Assembly: GCA_030268105.1 (NCBI GenBank)
Contig: BSDZ01000013.1
Coordinates: 1,965,001 to 2,029,000 of the forward strand
Direction of reading: 5' to 3'
Length of the DNA: 64,000 nucleotides
Source: Volvox africanus
Lineage: Eukaryota > Chlorophyta > Chlorophyceae > Chlamydomonadales > Volvocaceae
In this document: piece by piece, positions 25,496 to 36,877 of the stretch
Position numbering within the stretch: the first letter of the stretch is position 1
Layout of the letters: each line of letters begins with the position of its first letter
The notes under the pieces: model-generated
Told to the model about the DNA's origin: nothing
Databases searched by the model: none
Seen by the model: the letters and a program-made list of their open reading frames with translations, nothing else
Made by a program: the position numbers and the translations under genes

Positions 25496-28363
25496 AGTTT
25501 CAGACTGGCCTGATGCTCGCACACAAGTGTGACGTGCGCGTCATGTTCATCAGTAGACATGCCTGTGCCGGGCGTTGTTCTTGTGGCCGGGACCATCACA
25601 ACCTAGAGTTGCAGGCAAATGCTGGCGACACTCACCGCCCAAATTATAAGGGACGTTCCGAAAGATCCTGTATCCACGTCAGCTCCATCCGGTGATGGTG
25701 AGAGTGACGAGATGACGCTTCTGCAATGCGCAACAAAGACGTTGTAGGCAGTTTTGGGGTCCAGGCTTAATGTGCAAGGTCCTCTGTAGGTTCTAGACAG
25801 AGATAGCAGCGATCGCCCAATGCAGAGTACTATTTAAGTGGTAGGTTCATGCGAGGTCCATGTATCAAGTTTGGACAGGTAAATTTGAGATTCGACCTAT
25901 TATGACACAATCGTGTCAAAATGGGAGGCGCTGGGCCGATGGGCAGGGCTCTGGATTTCCAGCAGGCTGTGATGCGAATAGCATGAATATCGTGTCATGA
26001 CCTTCTGAGTCGGCGCCCCCGATTAAGTGGCGAACATTAAAAATCCTTCCGGGATTCCAGCCATGCCCTGGACCGCCATTCAATTTTGGTACGGCGGTTC
26101 TAAGTTGTACTTCAGATGTAGGATTCGCCTGGTTGGGGGATTGGGTAGGTTTTGTGGCTAGAGCGGAGCGAACTCAGGTTAGGAACGCGCAGAGATACTG
26201 TCTGATGTCTTGTTTGTGCTTTTGGACTGCTACTTCACGACACCCTGGGGCCTCAAGCGGTTGAGCCCGTGCGTGCACGACATGCACAGGGCCGGTGTTC
26301 ATACCTGTATCTGCGTCGATTGCCCATGATCTCCCTGCTTGTCATTCACGCATGCTGTAGGCAGCAGCTTTAGGTGATCTCTTGTCGTGCCAAACAGTAG
26401 AGAGGTTATATCTGTTCATCTGATGAACTTTGTTCGACATACGGCCTAGGTAGCAGCGCCACATGCGCTGCATAGCTACCATGGAATATGCTTGTCCTGA
26501 CAATTGAATTTTGTTGTCATCAGTAACAGTTGTGCGAGTAGGCAAAAGTTTTTGCGCTTTCGATGGGTCGGGTAGACTTACGAAGCCATGTTGGTTGGCA
26601 GATACGAAGTGAATTCGCTGGGCGGCGACGTTCAAGAAGGCGCAGCACTGCGCTCCAAGGTGCAGGGCACAATTCGGGGTCTGCAACAGGACATCGTGCT
26701 GGTCTTGGGGGAAATTTCCCCAAGACTTCTGCAGTGCCTTCAGACTTCTGGATCGCCTCTCAGCTATCGTACATGTACCGATGGGGCATCGCTGGCCCAT
26801 GAATTCCTGATTGGCCTTCCCTTCAACATGTAAGGCTCCAACTATGAATAGAAGGGGGAATGGCCGCGGGCGCCGGTACGGCATCATCACCGGCCGTGGT
26901 TAATTGCGAGGAGTTCAGCTTGAGGTGGCAGATGGCGGGGAAGACGCCGGCCGCACGCACCTCAGCAGTGCGAAAGGTCCCCCCCATGTTTCCCCCGCTC
27001 GCAGTATTCCCCTTGCGAGTTCAGGTTGAGCTTGGTGATGTGGTTTTTGGTCACGTTTGGCGGTAGTCGTAATTTTCGTGCGGTGCCAGGAGGCCTAAAT
27101 GCTCCGTGGTTTATCTTTGCTTTGTAAGGTCAACTCGTTTTCTGTTGCGCTCTAGCGGGCTCTCGCCCTGGGTCCTGTCCGTCACCCCGTTTCGTGTAAG
27201 GCATCGTGAGCTTGTGCGTAAATTTTCGGGCTTGCCGAAATCCAGTTTTAAGAACGCGTTATGCCTGCAGTATGGCTTTGGAGGTACGGCTGTTGAGGTC
27301 ACGGAGTGGCGAGAGCTGCCCGCTTGCTTCCTGGGGGCATTGTACTCGACTTCTTTTTGTTTCCGTGGTGGCTCTCATCGTTTGCGGCTCTTTGTGGGTG
27401 GCAATCAGTGTAGGTGTCGCGATCAGTTGGCCTCGTGTTTTGTTGGATTAGACAATTCCCGAACTTACCATTTAAGAACGACAGACAGACAGACAGACGT
27501 TAAAGGTTAAAGGTCGGGACGGGACGGGTCGGGACGTTAAAGGTTTGGCAGCGCGAGTCAATGCAATGATGGGCCGTCGCGACACTATCGCCAGGCTGCC
27601 GCAGATCCCACATGATCAGGTCGTGTCTTAACGGGCAGCGATCCATGCGCAAATGCAGATAATTCAGGAAGATTTCGACGCCGTCATGACAGCATTTGAC
27701 AACAATGCGCCTAATTGCGAAACCACCCTGACGTCCCGCGACCAAGGAGGCGACAAGAGATGATTAGAGTCATTCGGGATGTCACTGTCCGAAACCTCCG
27801 AACGCAACACCTTGCCTTTGGGCAGGACTCACGGATGGGCAATGTGCAACCATTTTCCCCACCCCTTTCATTGCTTTCAGCATGGTCTCGTCGTGTTACA
27901 TAGAACTCCCTAGCGTAGGAAGTGTAGGATATAGATCCTGCCAGAATCACAGCCCGCAGAAATAGATTCATTTTCCCAGGGACAACGGTTTTCAGGTTCA
28001 CGCGTTCACCCCTACAAGCAAATCCCCCAATGATGTTTGCTCAAACGTCATGCAACTTCCTCTAAGCTCTACATTATCGACCCCAGAAACACACTTTGCT
28101 TTAACTGTCTACCTCAGGGTTAGAATTCGAACGCACGTCCGAAAATCTTCCACAAATTTTGCATAAGCTCACTGTCCCTTCCACTTTCACAATTCCTAGA
28201 CCTCGCCCTGTGCAAACCATCTGCCTTGTAGTGCTGCCATGTGCATGCCACGACACCATTAAGCCAGGGTCAGGGGGCGGGGTCAAATGTCCGCCTACTA
28301 CACATACATGCGTATGTTTAACATCCCTCCAATACGAGCCGTGGTCGCGGGCTGCCTGCACCT
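25496..28363. other. Intergenic region
   Basis: No gene is recognised. The 182-codon minus frame 26342-26890 has no recognisable motif. It contains the second copies of the dispersed repeats and short GACA and GGGACG simple repeats (about 27478-27530). Confidence 0.5.
27190..27955 (+). repeat. Dispersed repeat pair, second site (A ... B)
   Basis: About 27190-27450 is similar to 23400-23640 (segment A) and about 27875-27955 to 23328-23398 (segment B), separated here by about 420 bp of unrelated sequence that includes a GACA repeat. Confidence 0.6.
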
Positions 28364-31012
28364 TCAGCGGGCCACCCAGCCGCCGTCGATAGACAAGCAG
28401 GCCCCTGTGAACGAGTCCGAGTTGGGGCCGCATAGATGCACCACCAGAGCACCAATGTCCTGGGGACGGAAAGAGACAGCAGGGCGGCGGCGTTCAGTTC
28501 AGTTCAGTTCAGGAGGTGTTCGGGGCGGCGGCGAGCTGATGAAAGCTAGCGGAGGATCTCAGGGAAGCCATTCTTCAGCTAGGCACAAGGAGTAGGAATG
28601 CAGGCAGGAAACCAATCTCTTAACGAACAGACGGCGGCAGCGGTGAGCGAGCGAGACTGGAGCAGCGAACGCATATGTTGGTATGCACCTTGCAAGGCCT
28701 GTCCTGTACACCGTCAAAACTTCTCCGCCCCCACTTTCCCAGTCTCACGGATAGTCCTGACGCCTCAGGCGGACGGGTGCTTCCTAGGAATTCCCCCTGC
28801 TCCCTGCACCTGCCCCCTGCCCACCTCTGGCTTGACGAAGTTCTTCGTGGGCTGGTCAGCCAGCATCACATCGCGAATGACGCTCTCGATGGGGATGCCC
28901 CGGATGCGGGCCGTGTCAGCAACCTGCACCGAGGGCCGGGGATACAAGAGCGGTAAGCAGACAGGCAGGCAGATGGACGAGTGCGCGGGAGGGTGAGCAT
29001 TGGCACATAAGGCCTCGCGGCAAGCCTGCTGCGCGCCTTCAAGCTAAGTGAGGGAGAGTCCTATGAGTGAGTAGGTGGAGCGACGGAGCCGCCATCGCCA
29101 TTTCTGACGGACGGTGTACGACAGTACTAATGTCTCAAGAGCTGGAATCGTGGGGCAGCCTTTAATGACACAATAAGAGTCTTCCTCTTTCCCTCACCCC
29201 ACCCCCCACGCAATAGTGCCGTGCGCATAAGACCTGCCATGGCCACGAAGAACCTGCCAATGAGGAGGAGAGTGCGTCGCAGGCGCATTGCAGGCGAGCT
29301 TAACAACATATGCCGGAGGCAGTAGCCGTAGCCGTGGCTTAGATGCGCATTCGAAGGCCCCGGAGAAAACCGTTAGCCGGCACCTGCCGTACCTGGTTTC
29401 GGACCAGGTCCGTATCCGTATAGCCCGGGCAAATGGCGTTCACCGTTATGTTCTTCGTGGCAACCTGGGCATTTGGGTCAAGGGGCGTGCCGTTAGCAGT
29501 AGCGGCTCGTGACCCAACATAAAAAGGACGTGTGTGGAGCTCCGCAAAAAAAAGAGACAGCTCTATTCAATGACACTTTGGATCCAAGTACCGACACCAC
29601 GCCCACAACGACGGCGGTACTACAGCAGTTCAATCATGATGTCAGTACAGCAATCTCAGCCTGTTGCACTATGCCGTAGAGTCAATCCAACAGCCCCGAG
29701 TCAAAGTTTGTATGGTTCGCAATTCATCGACTCATTGAGCTGAACCATCGCTGCATCCGTGTGAAGCCCACAAAGCGGCATTGTAACGACGATACGAATC
29801 ATTCCCTCATTCGTAACAGTCAGCTTTTTAACCACTTTCTTAACCACTCAGAGCTCCTGTGCGATATTGGTAGGGCCCAAATGCCACGACTTGAGCCTTA
29901 CCTCCAGTGCCACAGTCTTCGTGAAGCCCGCGACGCCGTGCTTGGCAGCATTGTAGGCGGACTTGAATGGGGACGCCACCAGGGCGTGCATGGAGCCGGT
30001 GTTTATGATGCGGCCCCAGCCCTAACACAAACAGGCAACAAACGCGGCTTCGTGAGCTCCACATCGGCGCTGGACATGTGCTTGCACATGCTAGCCAGGG
30101 CTGCATCGGGAGATGGGCTTTTGTAGAAGGGGACGACGCTGCACACGTACGTCGTGCCTACCTGTTCTATCATGTACGGTAATGCAGCCTTGGTGGCGTG
30201 AAACGTGGCGGACAGGCAGACCCCGACGATGGCGTCCCACTTTTCGTCAGGCATATCCTGCACGGGCGCCACGTACTGGATACCGGCATTATTTACCAAG
30301 ATGTCCAACCTGTCGTACAAATACCCAAACGGAGCACAACGGCTTGGGAGTCTGCCATGGTAGGCTATATAAAACGCCATGTACAGGAGGATAACGTAAT
30401 GTGTACATCGGAATAAAGCAAGTTAGGGAAGGAGATGAGCAGTAGCGTCACGTATCACAATAGCGAGCTGGGACGAGCATGGATATGGTGGAATGCAGCA
30501 TCAGCAATACGTGTATGGCGAAGCAGTGTCTGTGTGCCCAAGGGTGGCTATGAACAACGACTGGTTTCTGCACTAGCAGTTTTATAATCAGCATTCCGAC
30601 GTATAGCCATTTCGTGTCCAGGAAGGAGATGCCATCCGTTCGGTTTACTAACGCCCTCAAAACGTCCTCAACTGAACGGTTGAGACAGCCCAGGCGCCGA
30701 CGTTTCCAGGAAATACAATTTATCATGCTCCAGGAATGTCGCGCACCTGCCGAAGGCCGAGTGAGTTGCCCGGACCATGTCCCTAATTTGCCCGGGGTTC
30801 AGCAGGTTCGCATCGGAGTATGTCACCTCCACACCGCAATCCTTGGCAATTTGCTTGCATAACCCTTGAATTTTGTCCACATCGCTTGGTATTCCGTGCA
30901 TTGTAATGTTGCATCCCGCAGACGCGAGGGCCTTCAGCATAGCCAGGCCAATCCCCTGCGTCGACCCAGTTACGAGAGCTGCTTTGCCTTTAAGAATCGC
31001 GTTCGCCGCCAT
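28364..31012 (-). CDS. BDH: D-3-hydroxybutyrate dehydrogenase (short-chain dehydrogenase)
   Basis: Minus-strand exons: 31012-30747, 30309-30162, 30021-29902, 29464-29393, 28923-28825, 28459-28364, totalling 266 residues with consistent phases. It is a classical short-chain dehydrogenase. The NAD-binding TGSTQGIG is at 15-22, NNAG at 95-98, catalytic Ser148 (NTGSMHA), and Tyr161/Lys165 (SAYNAAKHG). Features typical of bacterial-type 3-hydroxybutyrate dehydrogenases are [39 protein letters not shown] and the C-terminal SIDGGW. The length agrees with the family (about 260). It should interconvert (R)-3-hydroxybutyrate and acetoacetate with NAD, in ketone-body or polyhydroxybutyrate metabolism. 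No clear transit peptide is seen, so a cytosolic location is likely. Other SDR substrates are possible but less likely given the full-length match. Confidence 0.92.
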
Positions 31013-33252
31013 GTTATAACAGAACACTGACAGTATCAAGCACTGGAACAATTTTAGTGTCGGACTTCACCAAGAATGCACTGTCAGCTACCTATTCGGC
31101 AGGTGACTGTAATAGTTTTGGTAGTCTTTAATGCATTCAATAAACCTGGCTCATGATAACTTATTTGGGATGATGGAATTTATGTAATGCTTCGTAAAAG
31201 TCCACGTGTTCCGTCAGTCGTTACCACGGACAGTTGGGGAATTTGCATAAATGTATCTGCACGTCTTCCCATTGGTAAAAGTCGATACTCTTCAAATGAA
31301 TTCGCGCAGAGCATGGGGTCCAGTTATGGGACTGTGCGAACATGCGATCGGCAAGCTGAAGCAAATCGGGCGGTTTCTTAAGTTGGAAACAGCTTTCAAC
31401 GTTTTTAACAAATTTGATGTATACGCCATTTCGCTACAGATATGAGGACATGATCGTGTAAAAATTACCCTACAGGTGCACAGGGATACTTAGCACACTA
31501 CAGCCATGACCCGTCATATGACCAACGCTGAACCTTGCCCCTTCTCACTACTTCAGGACGTATGAATCCAGCCAGATTCCATATAGTGACCAATACACGG
31601 AGCATGTGGAATCCAATATAAACGTCTTCTGGAATTCTAACGCATTACGGCACCGATATCAACTCCTGTGTTGCTCGAATATTGTCCAAAGCCCCTCACG
31701 CCAAGACCCGCTTGTCGCACGGCTGCTGCCAATATTCGTCTAGGTGTCTTGTAAAACACCGCAAAAATGACGTCATGGAAGACACTATGTGCCGTGCAGG
31801 GAGGCAGCGGAAGCAAAGGTCCATCAAACGTCTTTTCCATTCACCCTTTGTCATTGATAATAAAGGCCGTCCACGACACGCCTTCCAATACAATCCAAAG
31901 TCCGAGACCCACCAACGCAAACCTTGTTCGGCAGATGAGCGCAAATACCACAGATTGCATGGCGACCCAGGTCATCACACGTCACGAACAACACACGCGC
32001 CTGCGCCTGCACCTGCACCTGCACAAAAGCACCGTGCCCTATGTTGCGGCATAAATCAACGCTCAAGCACCTCCAAGCCAAAGGCACCTCCAAGCCAAAG
32101 GCACCTCCAAGCCAAAGGCACCTCCAAGGCCCTCGTTGCGTGCCTCCTGTATCGCAGGTGAAAACCTGTCAACCCGCACGAAGCAAGCGTGCCATGGGCC
32201 AGAAATTAGCGAATATTCGGCACATGACTCCGTGTCCGCGTCATGCAACCCATGTCTCATTCGCGTTACCACGGGGGCATACCAAATCCTTTGTGGATGC
32301 CCTTTCCTCCAGTACAGGCTGGGACAACGGGAGGCGATCCACCGTCACGACCGCCACACCAAACGTAGACCACCGAAAAAAGAACACCACGCTGGCCCCA
32401 GAGAGTGTGTGGCCCCAGAGAGAGAGAGAGGAGGGACGGAGAGAGATAGAGAGAGCACAGCGCGGCGCAAATCACTATCACAGCTAAGAACTCGAAGAAG
32501 AACCTAGAGCAAGCAGCAACTGATGGCCGAAGAACCTTGAGCAGCAAGCAGCAACCGATGGCCGACCTCCCGAAGTACTGACGTTCCTGACTTTCCAAAC
32601 AAACACGGTCACGCTGCCAGTACGCCGGCGAGTATCGCACCTTTGTTGGCTTTCAGGCAGGCAACCAAGGGTGGCCGGGGTTGGCCTGTCGCGCCACACT
32701 CCTAGGTCGAATAGCTCCACATTGTTATGCAACCCTCAAATTGACGTCGATAAGTCAAAAGCGCAATTCAGAATAGCATCGCAGCGCACACTCGTGCGTC
32801 ATGCAATCCCAGTACGCTGACCCGGCAGCGGGAGAATCGGGATGCGCGGTCGGGAACATTGCCAATTGGAAGAGAGAAGACCGTTGACTCACCTTCTCAA
32901 CCAAAAGTTTAACAGTATCACCGCCAAATGCACCACGTCAGGTGTTCTATCCATCCACAGCCATTAGAAAATTGGAGAATTTACCAGAAAATAAAGAAGC
33001 ATAAAGTAAAACACGCAAGCATCAGTCCCTCTTTTAAAGCTACGCGCATAGCATACAAAAGGGCGGTTATCCGCGCCCATCCATTCGCCCAGTAGGCAGT
33101 TGCCCATGGAGTAGTGTAGCTGCTTTTATATCATGCCGCAACATGGTTAGCATGGCGGGCCTAAAGCCGTTACATGGCCTCGGGCTGCTGTAGATGCTAC
33201 CAAAATGAATCCTCCGGGCAAATTAAGATAGTACACCGACTCTCCGGACTTG
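31013..33252. other. Intergenic region with a 17-bp minisatellite
   Basis: No gene is recognised. At about 32068-32130 a 17-bp unit (CACCTCCAAGCCAAAGG) is repeated about three to four times in tandem. A GAGA-rich run lies at about 32412-32455. Confidence 0.5.
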
Positions 33253-36200
33253 CTAAAATGGACAAACCCACCCCGCCAGGTCGCAAAGGAAACCTGGACA
33301 AAGGGTCCCATAAACGTGATTCTCCAAATCGCCTCCACCTGTGACCGCGCCAAGCACTGTGTCCATGAGCAAGTCCCTTCCTCCCCGCATGGGGTCCTCC
33401 AGGAGGAAGGCCGTGTGGGTCTTGCCGGGCACTAGCAGGTAGCGGCATCTGGGCGCACCGGCGGACTGTGTGCAGAGGCCAGGGGGCAGAAGGGGATTAC
33501 GAGGTGGGAAGCAACAGAGTGGATGGGCCTGTAAGGGCATAAGCGTAGCCTCCCTGCACCATTGCAGCACGGATCGTTGGGGTCGGTCCCTAGCTAGTAG
33601 AGGCCCCACACCAGCACACCAGCTGTTCCCCAGCTCCCGGTGCCCAGCCCCACCTGCAACGCCTTGCTCAGCTCCACACTGCCCTCAGCTGGCACCGTCT
33701 TGTCCGCCGTGCCGTGAATCAGCAGTACGTCAGGCAACATCGCTGCTGCACCGGGTGGCAGTCGCTTGGCGGCCTGAAGCGGCGACAGTGCATCGTATGC
33801 GGGGCGCGCGCCGCCCTTGCATCCACTAGCGTCGTGGCTGGCGCTGCTTCCACTCTGGTTGGCCGTGGCGGCAGCGCCTATACCTTCGCGACCGCAATCT
33901 TCCTCGGAGCCCTTGCAGCCAGCGCAATTCTCGCAACGGCGCACTTGGCATCCCCCTTTACTGTGCCCGTCGGAGCATGGGGTCCCGTTGCACCCGATAG
34001 TGATAGCGCCCCCCCGGACGCTGGGATCACTTGTATCGATTGACAACGACATGATTCGGTCGAAGAGGTTCTTGTACAGGCCGCGACGGTGCAGGTGCTC
34101 CGCCAATGCTGCGAGGTCATACGCGCCTGAGACGCCCACAAAGGCCTTGAGGCAGGTGGGGGACCAGACAGGCGAGGCGCCCAAGGACAGCGAGCCCTGT
34201 GCTGCCTGTTCAGCCTTGAGCAAACATGTGGGTCCGGGCGGGGCAGAGGATTCAAAGAACCACTTTAGCAGGATTTCATTATTTACAAAAGGAAATCGTC
34301 AGCCACTTAAGATCCCCTCAGTAAGACATAACACACCGACAACTTGTTGGACCTTGGCTGGCCATCCAGGGTACTTCCTCTGTCCCTCGGATCCACCCCC
34401 CCTCCGCCCCTCAATCCCTCCCTCCCCTCCCTCACACAAAACCCTAAAACCCCACACTCATACTTGCGAGTTTTCCTATATGACCTTTCAGCACATATGT
34501 GACCCGACTGCCCTCGTCAGGTGTCACGCCCTTACACGCACTCTTTGTCGCACCTGCTTGATGAGCGCCAGTCCCGCTAGGTGTCCCCCTGCTGACTGCC
34601 CCACCAGCGTGACGTTATCCGGGTCGCCTTTGAAGCGGTGGATTTCTTCGAGCACCCATCTGATGCCGGTGTTCACATCCTCCAACATGTCGAGGGCGTC
34701 GCCCTGGGGAATTATAGAAAGACGTGCGGCGTCTGAGTAAGGTAAGCACACATCTGAGCCGCTTCTTTTTTACTGGTTCTAATACCATCCTTTGGTTAGC
34801 GAGACAGCAACGGTAGACGGAATGCAGGAGCTGCATGGGATGTATGGAACAGGCAATCAGTTCCGATGAAGCCAGCCCACATGGACAAACCCCAGCCCCA
34901 AGCGTTTCCCCTGCTGCCATGCGCCGCTGCCCTCCCTCTCCTCAGCTCGCCCACCTGCGGGAAGTTTCGATAATCCAGACACGCCACCAGCACGCCCTGC
35001 TCGCTAAGACGCCGGGCCAGAAGCGCGCCCCAGGCCTTGTAGCCAATGGTCCAGGCGCCGCCTGTTGTATAATGGACAGTATATCATGGTGCCTAGTGAT
35101 GCTTGGACATGTCCTAGGATTAACCACTTCCTTCGGCTTCCAAGTGCTCATGAGACCCTTGGATTGCCAATCCTAATGGCACACACCATCTACCACGCGA
35201 TCGTGCCTTGAACCTCCGGTTGCACAGCAATGCAGGTACAAAATATGCCCAAATTTTGTCCAACACAGCAACGGCTCACCTGTTACGTAAATGACCACTG
35301 GATAGGCCACGTGGCGGCCATTTTGCGGCGGGAAATACAGGTCTAGCCGTTGCCGGGGCTGCAGCACAAAAGGAACCAGTTAGCCAAATTGACGAAAAGG
35401 GAAAGATTCGACTGCAGCAGCCTGTTACGTACGAACATCGTCAATTTGAACCACCAAGATGGCATATTGACCTGCTCAGGAGTTCTCTCCCATCTCGCAG
35501 CCTAATTGTAAACGGCTCAGTCTGCGCAGCCGCGGCCCTTACCTGAAAATTGGGCCCCCAGATGCGCTGAGCCCATGCAAACCCACCTTATGCCCGTACA
35601 CCACACTGCGCCGTACTCGTTTGCTGAATACGTAGAACACGACCATCTGTGGCCGTGGAAAGGCGTGCAAAATTGGGGTAACAGCGGTTGGGAAACGGCA
35701 GGCCACTTAAACCTTGCCATCGCACAGATCCTGAGTGCGTGACACGCCACGTCAACGGCTTCGAACCACGAAACACAACCCCGATGGGTTCTACAGTCGT
35801 TTGTCGACGTCACACTGGAAGTCAAGTCCATGTTGTGCTACCCTCGTTCAAATTAACTCGGCACCCGAGCCAGCCAGCCAGGATGTGGAGGACGCACGGC
35901 GCTGGTCAGGTGACGTAGGGCAGCTTTGCCGGGTAACACACCTGAAGGAAGCCTGGCATGAGCAGAGTTGCGTACATCACCAGGCGCAGCAACTGGATGG
36001 ACCATTTCCAGCCTGCAAGTCAGGACCACAGGAAACGTGCAGCGACCGCGATGATAGGCAGCAGCAGCAGCAGCAGCGGAACTGCCGCATGTAGCGACGC
36101 CTGAGAGTTCCAGATAATTCATAACTATCTGGAACCCTCAGGCGTCACGACATCCGAAACGAAAAGAATGGACGATCTGAAAGATTGGGGATAGATACCC

Positions 36201-36877
36201 CCCCAGCTGGGCTAATGGTAGAAACCGGCACGTTTAACGGCTGAAACAAGTGATTGCAAGCATGAAAGCAGATGTTTCTACGGAGAATATGGGATCTCAT
36301 TTAACCTTGAACAACAGGTGGATGCGTATATCTGGCGTGCCGATGCGGCACGGGGGGTAACTGCCGCGGCACAGATTTAAGTTCGGCCAGCAAGATTCGT
36401 GTCGACCCACTCGCCAAACACGCAGTGCCAAAATTAATTTTAATGCCATCCAAAATTGTCCAAGTACTGCCTCTTCGTCCACCGCATATTGTGATCGGTC
36501 TCACCGACGCCGAGGTACGTCCAGAGGCGAACAGCGAGCAGGATGAGCAATAACACCTCACTCAAGACTCGGCGGACAAGAGATGTGGCATGATTCATTG
36601 GTACAGTCAAGTCGAACATGGAGCTGTCGCTGAGCTGCATCTTTGGTTGAATCTGCATCTCAGCTTGATACTTGGATGGTGTGAAATCATCGCTCCGCAA
36701 ATCCAACGTGGTTCTATCAAAGTTCGAGCATAATGCTCGACTGATGCTGCGAATGCCCATCATTATCGAGACCGAGGAAGGGTCACACCCTCGTTGACCG
36801 GTATTTTCTGCGAACTGCAATATGACCGCTAAATTGCAGTCGCTGGTGTGCCTCCTACACAGAAAATTCTCATCCAA
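33253..36877 (-). CDS. ICME: Isoprenylcysteine alpha-carbonyl methylesterase, copy 2
   Basis: Minus-strand exons: 36877-36505, 36012-35942, 35646-35587, 35358-35280, 35061-34955, 34703-34554, 34214-33654, 33465-33253; 537 residues if the first ATG is used (36763 is an alternative start). It is the same family as copy 1 but has the full N terminus. A hydrophobic segment leads into [13 protein letters not shown] and a second one ends TLLMPGFLQ, the two-helix membrane anchor typical of plant ICME. The catalytic triad is predicted as Ser267 (GQSAG), Asp451 (HGTADK) and His484 (GKTHT). The C terminus ends WVCPF, like the WVSPF of plant enzymes. The insert between the core strands is Cys/Gly-rich here and about 49 residues shorter than in copy 1. 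The gene is in direct orientation about 15 kb from copy 1. Confidence 0.88.
33362..33807. repeat. Near-identical block 1, copy in ICME-2
   Basis: Partner of 18240-18685. It includes an intron as well as exon sequence, so selection on protein cannot explain the identity. Confidence 0.9.
34500..35066. repeat. Near-identical block 2, copy in ICME-2
   Basis: Partner of 19565-20131. On its right the two genes diverge immediately after the acceptor of the GGAWTIGY exon. Confidence 0.9.
36096..36146. repeat. Short palindrome (21-bp arms, 9-nt loop)
   Basis: Arms 36096-36116 and 36126-36146 are inverted complements with one mismatch; the loop is ATTCATAAC. It lies in intron 1 of ICME copy 2, beside a CAG/CTG trinucleotide run (about 36058-36078). 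Confidence 0.9.

Noticed and set aside
26342..26890. 182-codon minus-strand frame as a gene
   Set aside because: No recognisable motif, domain or splice partner; chance open frame is equally likely.
32041..32130. CRISPR-like short repeats
   Set aside because: Units are contiguous without spacers; this is a small minisatellite in eukaryotic DNA.
33817..34740. 307-codon plus-strand frame across ICME copy 2
   Set aside because: Crosses two confirmed minus-strand exons and an intron; no recognisable product.
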